A stretch of 64,000 nt of DNA, taken from assembly GCA_030653545.1 (NCBI GenBank), contig JAURZE010000009.1, positions 1 through 64,000 of the forward strand. Reading direction: 5' to 3'. Origin of the DNA: Nitrospira sp. (GTDB taxonomy: Bacteria > Nitrospirota > Nitrospiria > Nitrospirales > Nitrospiraceae). Under the pieces are notes generated by a model, which worked only from the letters and a program-made list of their open reading frames with translations, did not search any database and was not told the DNA's origin. Positions within the stretch are counted from its first letter, which is position 1. Each line of letters opens with the position of its first letter. Position numbers and translations under genes: made by a program. Below are positions 19,017 to 27,788 of this stretch, in pieces.

Positions 19017-20507
19017 ATGGACATGCTCTTCGGTGAGTCGTTAAGCGTCCAGACGGCGCTATTTTTATTGCTGGCGCTTGCCCTTGCGCTCAGCTTCGAG
19101 TTTGTCAACGGGTTTCACGACACCGCCAATGCGGTGGCGACGGTCATTTACACCAATGCGCTCGAGCCTAACACCGCGGTCGTCTGGTCCGGCTGTTGGA
19201 ACCTGATCGGCGTCCTCAGCTCCAGCGGCGCGGTGGCGTTCGGCATCATTGCGCTATTGCCGGTGGAACTGGTGATCAATGTCGGCTCGGGCGCCGGCTT
19301 CGCGATGGTCTTCGCGCTGCTGATCTCCGCTATCGTGTGGAACCTGGGAACCTGGTACCTCGGCCTGCCTGCGTCGAGTTCCCATACGCTGATCGGCTCG
19401 ATCATGGGAGTGGGCCTGGCGAACTCCCTCTTCTCAGCGAACCACGCTTTCGGCGACGGAGTGAATTGGGCCAAGGCCAAGGATGTGGGATTGTCGCTTC
19501 TCGTGTCGCCGGTCGTCGGATTTTGCGCAGCGGCGCTGCTTTTATTGCTGGCCAAAGCACTGCTCAGAAAACCTGCGCTGTACAGCGCGCCGGATCCTGG
19601 CAAGCCCCCCCCGCTATGGATCCGGAGTATCTTGATCCTGACATGCACCGGCGTTAGTTTCGCCCACGGGTCCAATGACGGGCAAAAAGGCATGGGCCTG
19701 ATCATGCTCATTCTCATCGGCATTCTGCCGGGCGCGTATGCCCTGAACTTAGAAACGAGTACGGCGGCAATTGCGCATCTACAGATCTCTGCCCGCACGA
19801 CGGACGACATCCTCAAGTCCTACGCCGGCGCGACGGCCTTGAAACCCGAAGATGCAGGCGAGGAGCTGTCCAATTTTTTGAGCAGCGCCGGCACAACCAG
19901 CGAAAGAACGTATGCCGCCCTGCAGCAGAAGAACGGATATATTGCGGAGCAGCTGAATGGGAAGCGCAGCCTCCGTGAGCTGAGCCGCAATGAGCGCAGC
20001 GAGTTCCGAACGGTGGTATATCTCGTGGGAAAGTCGCTCGACAAACTGCACACAGAGAACACGTTCACCGTTCCAAGCGAAAGAAACCACCTGACGACGT
20101 ACCGGGCGGACCTGGACAACGTCACCCGGGTCCTTCCTGATTTTGTCAAATACGCCACTGCCCTGGCGCTTGGCTTAGGGACGATGATCGGCTGGAAACG
20201 GATTGTCGTGACGGTGGGCGAAAAGATCGGCAAAGCCCATCTCACCTATGCGCAAGGCGCGGCGGCGGAACTGGTTGCCATGTCCACGATCGGAGCGGCT
20301 GATTATTGGGGCCTCCCCGTGAGCACTACGCACGTGCTCTCATCCGGTGTGGCCGGAACGATGGCGGCCAATCGCTCCGGCCTCCAAATGGACACGCTGA
20401 AAAACCTCTTGCTGGCCTGGGTGCTGACGCTTCCCGTATGCGTGCTGCTGGGCGCCACCTTCTTCGCCGCAGGGCTCTATGTCGTGGCCCATTGGCTGGG
20501 GCTGTGA
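19017..20507 (+). CDS. pit: Pit-family inorganic phosphate transporter
   Basis: A low-affinity, ion-coupled phosphate permease of the inner membrane, 496 residues, the size of PitA. The duplicated PHO-4 signature is present: FEFVNGFHDTANAVAT near residues 28-43 and FAHGSNDGQKGMGL in the second half. A soluble loop of about 120 residues (with SRNERSEFRTVVYLVGKS) separates the two membrane halves, as in PitA. The start ATG follows AGGACC. A four-unit Pho-box-like array precedes the gene. Confidence 0.94.
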   Translation: MDMLFGESLSVQTALFLLLALALALSFEFVNGFHDTANAVATVIYTNALEPNTAVVWSGCWNLIGVLSSSGAVAFGIIALLPVELVINVGSGAGFAMVFALLISAIVWNLGTWYLGLPASSSHTLIGSIMGVGLANSLFSANHAFGDGVNWAKAKDVGLSLLVSPVVGFCAAALLLLLAKALLRKPALYSAPDPGKPPPLWIRSILILTCTGVSFAHGSNDGQKGMGLIMLILIGILPGAYALNLETSTAAIAHLQISARTTDDILKSYAGATALKPEDAGEELSNFLSSAGTTSERTYAALQQKNGYIAEQLNGKRSLRELSRNERSEFRTVVYLVGKSLDKLHTENTFTVPSERNHLTTYRADLDNVTRVLPDFVKYATALALGLGTMIGWKRIVVTVGEKIGKAHLTYAQGAAAELVAMSTIGAADYWGLPVSTTHVLSSGVAGTMAANRSGLQMDTLKNLLLAWVLTLPVCVLLGATFFAAGLYVVAHWLGL

Positions 20508-20579
20508 AGTCCAGCCGATCTCACCACAAAGGCAGCACGGTCACCGGCAGAAATTTCGCATTCGCCGGGTCGGTTGAGG

Positions 20580-21041
20580 CTAGTGTGGCTTTGGCGTGAA
20601 TCTCGCGCCGTCCAACAGACGGCTCAGCTGCGATTGCAGTTCCCTCTCACCCCGCTGTTGATAGAGCAGGGCCCAGACCGGCAGAACCACGACGAGCGCC
20701 GCCACTACCCACGCACCAATCGAACGATCCGAAAAGATGGCGATGAGAAGTCCGAGCAAGAGACCCGCTCCGGCGAGCGCGCGGGGAAAGGGAGCCGGGA
20801 GCGGCCCCCACATGAGCCGGAGCACTACCTCAGCGCCCCCGGACTGTTCAAGGATCGCAACCTCCGCCGCGGCCGGCGGCATCATCGGAGCTCCGGCAAG
20901 AAAGAACTTAGGAGGCATGCGATCCATCGCATACAGTAGTTGGCGCGATGGCGTGGAGTCCTCACGTCCGGACTTTCCTGAAGCTTCAAACCTGACCCGC
21001 ACCGTATACGGAGTCAGGGTGGTTGTGGTGTGTACATGCAT
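20580..21041 (-). CDS. small integral membrane protein, unknown function
   Basis: A 153-residue protein with a soluble, Thr/Pro-rich N-terminus (MHVHTTTTLTPYTVRVRF) and two adjacent membrane helices (about 92-128: ALAGAGLLLGLLIAIF and GAWVVAALVVVLPVWALL), followed by a charged tail. I do not recognise a family. The ATG at 21041 has GGGAG 7 bp upstream. The start codon lies within a 14-bp palindrome (GTACATGCATGTAC, 21032-21045). It converges with pit and follows the glycosyltransferase gene on the same strand. Confidence 0.7.
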   Translation of the reverse strand: MHVHTTTTLTPYTVRVRFEASGKSGREDSTPSRQLLYAMDRMPPKFFLAGAPMMPPAAAEVAILEQSGGAEVVLRLMWGPLPAPFPRALAGAGLLLGLLIAIFSDRSIGAWVVAALVVVLPVWALLYQQRGERELQSQLSRLLDGARFTPKPH

Positions 21042-21109
21042 GTACTATCTCCCGTACAATTATTTAATACTCTGGATTTGGGAGAACTTGACGGAGTCCC
21101 TCCGCTTTG

Positions 21110-22132
21110 TTAGCGCATGCTCCCCCACCGGCTCTCTTCAAACGGCTCCAGCAAGGACGCGAAGCGTTCCGTCCAATTGCGCCAGGAATGCTGTCTGGCA
21201 TAGGCGATGCAATCAGCCGGGTCGAGCTTCAGCGCGCCGAGGATGGCCTTGCGAAGATCGTGATCCAACACGCCGGTTTTCCCGTTCTGCACCACATCGA
21301 TCGGGCCGGTGACGGGAAACGCCGCAACCGGCACACCGCAGGCCATGGCTTCGAGCAACACAAGCCCGAACGTGTCGGTCAGGCTCGGAAACACGAAGAC
21401 ATCCGCCGCCGCGATGTGCGCCGTCAGCTCCTGCCCCGTCTTCTGTCCGGTAAATGTCACGTTCGGATAGCGCCGCCGAAGCTGTTCCAGATCAGGGCCA
21501 TCCCCCACCACATACTTCGAGCCGGGCAGATCGAGATCCAAGAACGCTTCGATGTTTTTCTCGACGGCAACGCGGCCCATGTACATGGAGATGGGCCGTT
21601 CCCCTGACAAGAATGATTTTAGCCCAGGCTGGAACAGATTCGAATCCACGCCCCTCGCCCAGATTTCCAGATTCTTGAATCCTCGGTCTTCCAGCATGCG
21701 CCGCATCGATGGCGTGGCGATCATCGTGCGGGTCGCGCGGCTGTGATACCGGCGCAGATAGGCGTACGACCAGGAGAGGGGAAGGGGAAAGCGGGCACGG
21801 ACATATTCAGGAAACTGCGTGTGATAGGACGTCGTAAAGGGCAGCGAGAGACTGCGACAGAACGCATGCGCCGCATGGCCGATAGGGCCTTCCGTCGCGA
21901 TGTGAATCGCCTGCGGGCGAAACTCCCGGAGCATCCGCCTGACGCCACGTTTCGGAAATACCGCGAGCCTGATAGAGGGATACGTCGGGCAGGGATAGGT
22001 ACGAAAATCCTGCGGCGTGATCACTCGCACCTCATGCCCCAGCTCTCTCAAATGCGTGACGGTGTGCCCGAGCGTGCGGACGACCCCGTTGATCTGCGGC
22101 TGCCAGGCATCGGTCGCGATTGCGATTTTCAT
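21110..22132 (-). CDS. GT4 glycosyltransferase, glycolipid-synthase type
   Basis: A 340-residue GT-B fold enzyme with N-terminal MKIAIATDAWQPQINGVVRTL, acceptor-side TTSYHTQFPEYVRARFP, and the C-terminal donor motif (DTFGLVLLEAMACGVPV). These features match the SqdX/MgtA-like group that puts sugar on diacylglycerol or related lipids, often to replace phospholipids at low phosphate. The precise sugar cannot be told. The start at 22132 is chosen from homology; the frame runs open upstream through the Pho-box-like region. The site TGTAACGCAATCTTAACG lies 137 bp upstream. Confidence 0.85.
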   Translation of the reverse strand: MKIAIATDAWQPQINGVVRTLGHTVTHLRELGHEVRVITPQDFRTYPCPTYPSIRLAVFPKRGVRRMLREFRPQAIHIATEGPIGHAAHAFCRSLSLPFTTSYHTQFPEYVRARFPLPLSWSYAYLRRYHSRATRTMIATPSMRRMLEDRGFKNLEIWARGVDSNLFQPGLKSFLSGERPISMYMGRVAVEKNIEAFLDLDLPGSKYVVGDGPDLEQLRRRYPNVTFTGQKTGQELTAHIAAADVFVFPSLTDTFGLVLLEAMACGVPVAAFPVTGPIDVVQNGKTGVLDHDLRKAILGALKLDPADCIAYARQHSWRNWTERFASLLEPFEESRWGSMR

Positions 22133-22268
22133 GGTACTCGATGGGCTCGAATCAACGGAGAGGCCGCCCCCATCACTGATCCCTCCTCCGACTACCGACA
22201 GGCTACGACACCGAACGATGAACCTATTCTGAAAGGAGTACGGAGACCGGTCAACAGACAAGATCACT

Positions 22269-22286
22269 TGTAACGCAATCTTAACG
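22269..22286. promoter_or_regulatory. Pho-box-like repeat pair upstream of the glycosyltransferase
   Basis: TGTAACG (22269-22275), CAAT, CTTAACG (22280-22286). The 21 bp from 22269 to 22289 are identical to 14806-14826. It sits between the divergent glycosyltransferase and RMND1-like genes. Confidence 0.7.
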
Positions 22287-22304
22287 ATGGACCGGGAAGA
22301 TACT

Positions 22305-22332
22305 TTTAATCGAACCTTCATCAAGCTGTAAC
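22305..22332. promoter_or_regulatory. weaker 11-bp-phased repeats
   Basis: TTTAAT (22305), CTTCAT (22316) and TGTAAC (22327) follow an 11-bp period but match the core less well than the neighbouring site. It could serve the plus-strand RMND1-like gene. Confidence 0.35.
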
Positions 22333-22471
22333 GACACGCGGGTATCCTTTTTCGCCCTGGCGCTACCCTCCCCGGCCACCTCACAGACTTTGATGCCAGA
22401 GGGGACAAGAGCCTGGCTCGACTTCCTCTGATCAGCAGATTTCAAGCCCACCCACCATAAGAAGCAGTCAC

Positions 22472-22480
22472 TGATATAAT
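22472..22480 (+). promoter_or_regulatory. extended -10 promoter of the RMND1-like gene
   Basis: TGATATAAT contains a perfect TATAAT (22475-22480) with an upstream TG. Transcription would start near 22487, before the ribosome site GGAG at about 22504 and the ATG at 22515. No good -35 hexamer is seen, which is normal for extended -10 promoters. Confidence 0.6.
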
Positions 22481-22514
22481 GAGGCCTCATCTGTGGAATG
22501 ATCGGAGATCAGCT

Positions 22515-23630
22515 ATGTCGACACCACTCGAAACGACGGTGACCGTAAACAAAGGCACCTGCTATGCCATCTTCGCCTATGACATCGGCACGTCCATCGC
22601 CCTCGACGAGGCCGATCGCCGCATTACCGCCGGAACCGAACGCGGGCGAATCCGCCATAAAGCCAGGGCGCCGCAGCACTTCAACTACCATCCGGCTCCG
22701 CTAAGACTCATGCAGGAAGGCATCTCGCTGACAGTAGGCGCCTACTCGTCGCGTCCGACTGTCGAAGTCATGGTATATGACTTCGGCGCCGTGACCATCA
22801 CCTATCGCCTGGCATTGGACGGTCCCTTCGGCGGCATGCTTGAGCTGAGCAACGCACTCTATGAGAATGAGTTATTGCTGAAGGAGTCCCGCACCAGAGT
22901 CGAGCAACTGGTGCATGCGATCCACCCCGCCATCGAACGCCCCCAAATAGCCCCGGAAGTCGAAGACTATCTCATCTTCTCGATCGAAACCTGTACGCCG
23001 TCTCAATCCTCTCCGATCTGGACCGACCGGGAAGCCGATCTCGCCAGGATTCTGCGCGGAGAACGAACGCCGCTCTCCGAGCAGGAGACGCGCGACGCCA
23101 TGGCCTGCCGCATTTCTTTCGGGCTCGAGGACACGGCCTTCATCGACTGGCATGCGGCGGTGTTGTTCGGCAATGACATGGATGACGTGCGGGCGGTGCT
23201 GGAATTTGCGAACGTCGAATTGCTCGAAATGCGGATGCTCGACGAACAACTCGATACCGCGCTGGACGAGGGATACGAAGCGCTCACGCGAAAGCCCCGG
23301 CTGCTGCCGCTCCCCGGTGCGCACGACAAGGACACCACCCACATCGCGCGGCTGCAAGTCGACGGCGCGCTGCTCTTCGAGCGGGTCACGAACACGTTGA
23401 AGCTCTTAGGCGACCAGTACCTGGCGCGGGTCTATCGCCTGGCGTCTCAACGGTTTCACCTGGAAGCCTGGGATGCGAGTATTCTGCGCAAGCTGGATAC
23501 GCTGGATAGCATCTACGGAAAGATGTCGGACCGCGCGACGACCCGGCGCATGGAAGTACTTGAATGGATCATCATCGTACTGATCACGATCTCCATCGCC
23601 GTGTCGTTCCTCCCGATGGCCGGTCACTAG
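22515..23630 (+). CDS. RMND1/YagE-like (DUF155) protein with C-terminal membrane anchor
   Basis: A 371-residue protein resembling the DUF155 family (RMD1/RMND1/Sif2). The family pattern is a soluble domain followed by RRMEVLEWIIIVLITISIAVSF, where RxExxEWxII leads into a single C-terminal membrane helix. The biochemical role is unknown in bacteria; the mitochondrial relative supports translation. The ATG at 22515 follows GGAG, and an extended -10 lies 35 bp upstream. About 115-140 bp of this gene (around 22986-23124) are duplicated in decayed form at 27789-27950. Confidence 0.72.
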   Translation: MSTPLETTVTVNKGTCYAIFAYDIGTSIALDEADRRITAGTERGRIRHKARAPQHFNYHPAPLRLMQEGISLTVGAYSSRPTVEVMVYDFGAVTITYRLALDGPFGGMLELSNALYENELLLKESRTRVEQLVHAIHPAIERPQIAPEVEDYLIFSIETCTPSQSSPIWTDREADLARILRGERTPLSEQETRDAMACRISFGLEDTAFIDWHAAVLFGNDMDDVRAVLEFANVELLEMRMLDEQLDTALDEGYEALTRKPRLLPLPGAHDKDTTHIARLQVDGALLFERVTNTLKLLGDQYLARVYRLASQRFHLEAWDASILRKLDTLDSIYGKMSDRATTRRMEVLEWIIIVLITISIAVSFLPMAGH

Positions 23631-23808
23631 CCTACCCTGCATTATTCATGGCGATTCGACTCGCAATCGCTTGAACATCTGTTTCTCATGAACCGTGTCG
23701 CGCAAACACAGATCGAGACGCACTCTTTCCATCCTACGCTTCACGAGATATGAGCGACGAAGAACTGGACAGCGCAATTGATATTGGTGCGGAATTGCAG
23801 AGGGGGGG

Positions 23809-24195
23809 CTATCGCTCGAAGTGGAACCGGCCCAGCACGGCATGGTGCAGTTCGTGGCCGCAGACTTCGAAGTTCATCTTGGGACAATAGATGGTGCGGG
23901 TGTGAAAATCGTAAAAACCCACCACGACTTCTTCGCGCCGCTGCGATTCCAGCACGAGCCTGGGAGTCATCATGACGGCAGGCTTGCCGGTCACTTCCTT
24001 CCACTTGGCCTGAATCTGCGGCTCATCGAGAAAGACGACGCGGAGATCCGACAGCTCGTGTTGCTCGCCGGGCGAGGGATGACCGACCGCGCAGCCGGCG
24101 ATGGCACTAACCAGCGCCGCACCCGCGAGGCTTCGGATCATCCACCCTCGCCACTCTCGAACGCATTCCTGCACAGCCATCTCATCACCGATCAT
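23809..24195 (-). CDS. lipoprotein with HELHH metal-binding motif
   Basis: A protein of up to 128 residues. The segment MIRSLAGAALVSAIAGC is a short signal with lipobox ending at Cys, so translation may begin there (24141) rather than at 24195. Near the C-terminus it has CGHELHHAVLGRFH, which contains the HExxH signature of zinc metallopeptidases; the whole domain is very short for a protease. It lacks any other recognised motif and stands alone on the minus strand. Peptidase function is only a possibility. Confidence 0.65.
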   Translation of the reverse strand: MIGDEMAVQECVREWRGWMIRSLAGAALVSAIAGCAVGHPSPGEQHELSDLRVVFLDEPQIQAKWKEVTGKPAVMMTPRLVLESQRREEVVVGFYDFHTRTIYCPKMNFEVCGHELHHAVLGRFHFER

Positions 24196-24678
24196 CTATC
24201 GCGCCGATGATTCCCCGTCGGGCGCGAAACCCGGAGCCCCGCTCGATATCGCAGCCGGCGATCCCTTGCTGACTCTGACTCACAATCATTGTAAGAGTAG
24301 CAGCGGTTCATCTCTCGTCAAGTGCACGAGAGCCAGATCGATTCACACGCAGCGAAGCACACCGAACCCTGCGAACGAATCGCCCACCTAACAAGACGGG
24401 TTAACGACTGTTCCGATGATGCTGAGTCGAAGGGGCGAAGCCGGCTGTCGGCCCGTCCGCTCGTTGAGACGTACCAATCAAGCCGGCTGAGATTGGTTCA
24501 TGCTCGTTCGTGAATCGGAAGCTTCTCCAACACGATGTCATTTCGGAACGTCCAGACGTACTCGGGAAGGCCTCCACGCTCACATCGACACAGCAGCACC
24601 CCGCTGAGGCCGGTCGGTCCCTGAGGTATCGCTACGGCTGTTGCCCGGCTCCTTCGTACCAGCTACGCCGTCCCCAAT
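24196..24678. other. intergenic region upstream of the choice-of-anchor-I gene
   Basis: About 480 bp with no supported gene. A GTTAAC at 24400 is 13 bp from the nearest TAAC match, so it does not fit the 11-bp pattern. The regulatory array begins at 24679. Confidence 0.4.
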
Positions 24679-24718
24679 CGTAACTGAATCTTAACGCCCG
24701 CTTGATTTCAGTCTAATC
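24679..24718 (+). promoter_or_regulatory. Pho-box-like four-repeat array
   Basis: CGTAACT (24679), CTTAACG (24690), CTTGATT (24701) and TCTAATC (24712) lie at an exact 11-bp period. A possible -10, CATAGT, begins at 24728, about 10 bp after the last repeat, as in PhoB-activated promoters. The gene start is at 24784. Confidence 0.65.
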
Positions 24719-24783
24719 GAACTCGGCCATAGTGCCCGGCTCACAACAGGGCAGGAGATTCGCCAAACCTGGAGGGAACCAAG

Positions 24784-26427
24784 ATGAAGATCGAACAGGT
24801 GTTCGTCGGAATAGGACTACTCAGCGTGATGGGGCTGCCGTTGCTCGCACAGGCGTCGGACTCGAAATCCATCACGCTGAAACAGATCGGCCGGTACAGC
24901 GCGGGCGCCAGCACGAACCCAGACGAACCACGCGCAGAAATCACCGCCTTCGATCCGCAGTCGAAGCGGTTGTTCAGCATCAATCTGAATCTGCGCCAGC
25001 TCGACGTGCTCGACCTGAGCGCGCCGGAATCGCCCGTCCTCGTACAGACGGTTCCGCTCGGCGGGAAACCTAACAGCGTGGCCGTGCGCCGAGGCATTGT
25101 CGCCGTCGCCCTTGAAGGCGCGCAGAAGACCGATCCGGGCTGCGTGAAGTTATTCAACGCGAGCGGCGCGTTCCTCAACCAGCTCACGGTCGGCGCCCTG
25201 CCGGATATGCTCACCTTCTCGCCCAATGGCCGTTGGCTGCTCATCGCCAATGAGGGCGAACCGAACAGCTACAATCAGACGGACAGCGTGGACCCGGACG
25301 GGTCGGTCAGCGTGATCGACATGCGCGGGGACGTCACCGCCCTCACTCAGCTCGATGTCCGGACCGCCGGATTCAGCACGGCCATTCCACAGGAGAATTC
25401 TTCTAGCATCAGGATCTTCGGCCCCAATGCGACGCTCGCCAAGGACCTCGAACCGGAATACATCACCATCTCCAAAGACTCGAAGACGGCTTGGGTCACG
25501 CTGCAGGAGAATAATGCGATCGGCATCCTCGATATTCCCTCCGCCACCTTCACCAAGATCGTCGGGCTCGGCTTCAAAGATCACTCCCTGGCCGGGAACA
25601 CGCTCGATGCCAGCGACCGCGACACCCCTGGTTCGAGCAACGCCGGGATCATCAACATCAGGAACTGGCCGGTGCTCGGCATGTATCAGCCCGACAGCAT
25701 CGCGTCCTATCGCGTGAAGGGCCGGACCTATCTCGTCATGGCCAATGAAGGCGATGCCAGGGACTACACCGGCTTCACGGAAGAGACCCGCGTCGGGTCC
25801 CTCTCGCTCGACGCCGCAGCTTTTGCCGCGCAAGGATATCCTGACGTGACCACCGGGGCGGCCGGCCTCCGCAACAACGACAACCTCGGACGGCTGACCG
25901 TCACCAATACCCTCGGCAACACCGATGCCGACGCCGACTTCGAGAAACTCTACGTGTTCGGCGCCCGGTCGTTCAGCATCCGCAAAGCTGACGGCGGGCT
26001 CGTCTACGACAGCGGCGACGATCTCGAACAGCGGACGGCGGCATTAGTTCCGACGACGTTCAATTCCAACGGCGCCGTCGACACCTTCGATACCAGAAGC
26101 GACAACAAGGGGCCGGAGCCGGAAGGGCTCGCGCTCGGCAAAGTCGCCGGACGAACCTATGCATTCATCGGCCTGGAGCGGACTGGCGGTGTCATGGTCT
26201 ACGATATCTCTAAACCAGAAGCGCCGCAGTTCGTCACCTATGCCAACACCACGCCCACAGACCTATCACCTGAAGGCTTGATCTTCATCAAGCGGAAAGA
26301 CAGCCCGAACAGCAAGCCGCTGCTGGTCGTCTCGCACGAAGTCAGCAATACTGTCACCATCTTCGAAATCGATTGTGTGTCTAACGAAGACGACGGCGAC
26401 GAAGAAGACGACGAGAGCGATCGCTAG
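24784..26427 (+). CDS. secreted choice-of-anchor-I family beta-propeller protein
   Basis: A 547-residue exported protein with signal peptide MKIEQVFVGIGLLSVMGLPLLAQA cut near residue 25. The body has repeating beta-propeller blades (for example LDVLDLSAPESPVLVQTVPL, FSPNGRWLLIANEGEPN, DGSVSVIDM, GPEPEGLALGKVAGRTYAFIGLER) as in the choice-of-anchor-I family, some members of which are annotated as alkaline phosphatases. The C-terminus is extremely acidic (EDDGDEEDDESDR), which could bind cations. The gene has a strong ribosome site (GGAGGG), a four-unit Pho-box-like array upstream and a terminator after it. I infer a role in phosphate scavenging, not proven. Confidence 0.8.
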   Translation: MKIEQVFVGIGLLSVMGLPLLAQASDSKSITLKQIGRYSAGASTNPDEPRAEITAFDPQSKRLFSINLNLRQLDVLDLSAPESPVLVQTVPLGGKPNSVAVRRGIVAVALEGAQKTDPGCVKLFNASGAFLNQLTVGALPDMLTFSPNGRWLLIANEGEPNSYNQTDSVDPDGSVSVIDMRGDVTALTQLDVRTAGFSTAIPQENSSSIRIFGPNATLAKDLEPEYITISKDSKTAWVTLQENNAIGILDIPSATFTKIVGLGFKDHSLAGNTLDASDRDTPGSSNAGIINIRNWPVLGMYQPDSIASYRVKGRTYLVMANEGDARDYTGFTEETRVGSLSLDAAAFAAQGYPDVTTGAAGLRNNDNLGRLTVTNTLGNTDADADFEKLYVFGARSFSIRKADGGLVYDSGDDLEQRTAALVPTTFNSNGAVDTFDTRSDNKGPEPEGLALGKVAGRTYAFIGLERTGGVMVYDISKPEAPQFVTYANTTPTDLSPEGLIFIKRKDSPNSKPLLVVSHEVSNTVTIFEIDCVSNEDDGDEEDDESDR

Positions 26428-26444
26428 GACCGACAACACAACCA

Positions 26445-26482
26445 GGGCCGGGAGTCTTGAGCTCGATCGAGACTCCCGGCCC
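26445..26482 (+). terminator. strong terminator hairpin
   Basis: GGGCCGGGAGTCT (26445-26457) and AGACTCCCGGCCC (26470-26482) form a perfect 13-bp stem with a 12-nt loop, 17 bp after the choice-of-anchor-I gene. There is no T-run. Confidence 0.65.
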
Positions 26483-26532
26483 CAGATCGGTCGCGCAAGA
26501 CACGTCTGTCATCCCGTGAAAGGGTACTGTAC

Positions 26533-26982
26533 ATGATGAATCGCGTAGCAGCCGTAATCATAGCGCTCGCCATGGCTGCCGCATTGGCCGGCGGCCCCGC
26601 CATGGTCTATGCGGCTGCACCTGAGAAGGCCCCTGTTGCAATCAAGGTTCGCGTCAGCGAAAAGGGCTTTCTGGACGAGAAGGGCAAGCTCTATAGCGCG
26701 AAACGTGTCCTGACTGTCCCGAAGGACGCCGTGGTGACCATCACCTTCCTGTTCGGAGAAGACCTGACCAGCCTGGCCGTAGGCGATACCCATCAGATTG
26801 CCGTCAAGTCAGAAGATGGGTGGAAGCAGGAAACCGGCTCCATCTGGATCATGAACCGGGAGTCGAGTCTGACCTTTCGCGCCGGAGAAAACGGCCGCAC
26901 CCAGTATCGGGCCTATTGCATCCTCGACTGCATCGGTATGGAACACCTGACCAACCTGATCATTCAAGTCGCCGCAACCTGA
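26533..26982 (+). CDS. periplasmic cupredoxin-like protein
   Basis: A 149-residue exported protein (signal peptide ending PAMVYA, residues about 1-28). The mature domain has the beta-sandwich pattern of cupredoxins: VVTITFLFGEDLTSLAVGDTHQ, and near the end CILDCIGMEH. The Cys-x3-Cys-x4-His arrangement is reminiscent of the CuA loop of cytochrome oxidase subunit II, although the His spacing differs by one. Copper binding and electron transfer are inferred. It follows the terminator of the previous gene, so it probably has its own promoter. Confidence 0.72.
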   Translation: MMNRVAAVIIALAMAAALAGGPAMVYAAAPEKAPVAIKVRVSEKGFLDEKGKLYSAKRVLTVPKDAVVTITFLFGEDLTSLAVGDTHQIAVKSEDGWKQETGSIWIMNRESSLTFRAGENGRTQYRAYCILDCIGMEHLTNLIIQVAAT

Positions 26983-27083
26983 GCCGATTTCCTCACGGCT
27001 GCCGCCTCTTGCCCCCCGCTCGACGCGATCCGACGCTCCCACGGAACAGACCGTCGTCGCACCATCCGCCACTGTTCGCACAG

Positions 27084-27112
27084 AGTTAACATCGCCGTGA
27101 AGACAGTGTAAT
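27084..27112 (+). promoter_or_regulatory. possible Pho-box-like repeats upstream of the OmpA-like lipoprotein
   Basis: AGTTAAC (27084-27090) is followed 11 bp later by CGTGAAG and then GTGTAAT (27106), only a partial match to the core. TAGTAT near 27123 could be a -10. Weakest member of the series. Confidence 0.3.
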
Positions 27113-27190
27113 CGACGGCACGTAGTATTTCGTCCAGCTATACGCCTCGACCGACATCGGGCCATGCAATCCTGGAGAGGAGCCTCCATC

Positions 27191-27763
27191 ATGATATCGC
27201 GCACATTCGACGCTGCCGTGCTGTGCAGTCTCCTCGTCGCGGCGGCGGCCTGTTCTCAACCGACGATCCGTGCCGCCGGCGAATTTCGGCAGCCGGCCCC
27301 CGGTGCATCCCTGCAGGATGATGAGACCGAACAGATCGTCCCGGAACCGATCGTGGGCCGGGAACTCCCGCAAGCCTCGGTCAGGCGGATGGAGGAGGAG
27401 CATCGAATGGAACAGGCCGGCACTGCGGCGGCGGGGCTGCGGGATGCCTTCTTCGCCTACGACAGCTGGGATCTGGATAAGGAAAACATGCGGGCCCTGA
27501 CGGAAAACGCGAACTGGCTGTTGGCGCACCGCGACACGCGGCTGCGCATCGAAGGCCACTGCGACGAACGAGGCAGCACCGCCTACAACCTGGTCTTGGG
27601 CGAGCGCCGCGCGCTGGCGGTGCGGGAATTCTTGACGGATCTCGGCGTCGCAACTCAACGACTGGCAATCATGTCGTACGGCGAATCCCAGCCGGTCTGT
27701 CGGGAGCCGCGCGAGTCCTGCTACCGGGAGAACCGCCGGGGGCATCTCGTCGTCAAACCCTGA
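27191..27763 (+). CDS. Pal-like OmpA-family lipoprotein
   Basis: A 190-residue peptidoglycan-associated lipoprotein. The signal MISRTFDAAVLCSLLVAAAACS has a lipobox with Cys near residue 21. A linker (about 22-85) leads to an OmpA/Pal domain with LRIEGHCDERGSTAYNLVLG and LAIMSYGESQPVC, including the diaminopimelate-contacting region. The four Cys in SQPVCREPRESCYREN and upstream are unusual for Pal. The start is ATG at 27191, following GGAGAGGAG. It is not in a tol operon. A degenerate copy of part of the RMND1-like gene directly follows its stop. Confidence 0.82.
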   Translation: MISRTFDAAVLCSLLVAAAACSQPTIRAAGEFRQPAPGASLQDDETEQIVPEPIVGRELPQASVRRMEEEHRMEQAGTAAAGLRDAFFAYDSWDLDKENMRALTENANWLLAHRDTRLRIEGHCDERGSTAYNLVLGERRALAVREFLTDLGVATQRLAIMSYGESQPVCREPRESCYRENRRGHLVVKP

Positions 27764-27788
27764 CCGCTCCCGCCGCGCTCATTCCTCC

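Noticed and set aside
24387-24405. CCTAAC and GTTAAC pair
   Set aside because: The spacing is 13 bp, not 11, so it does not fit the repeat rule.
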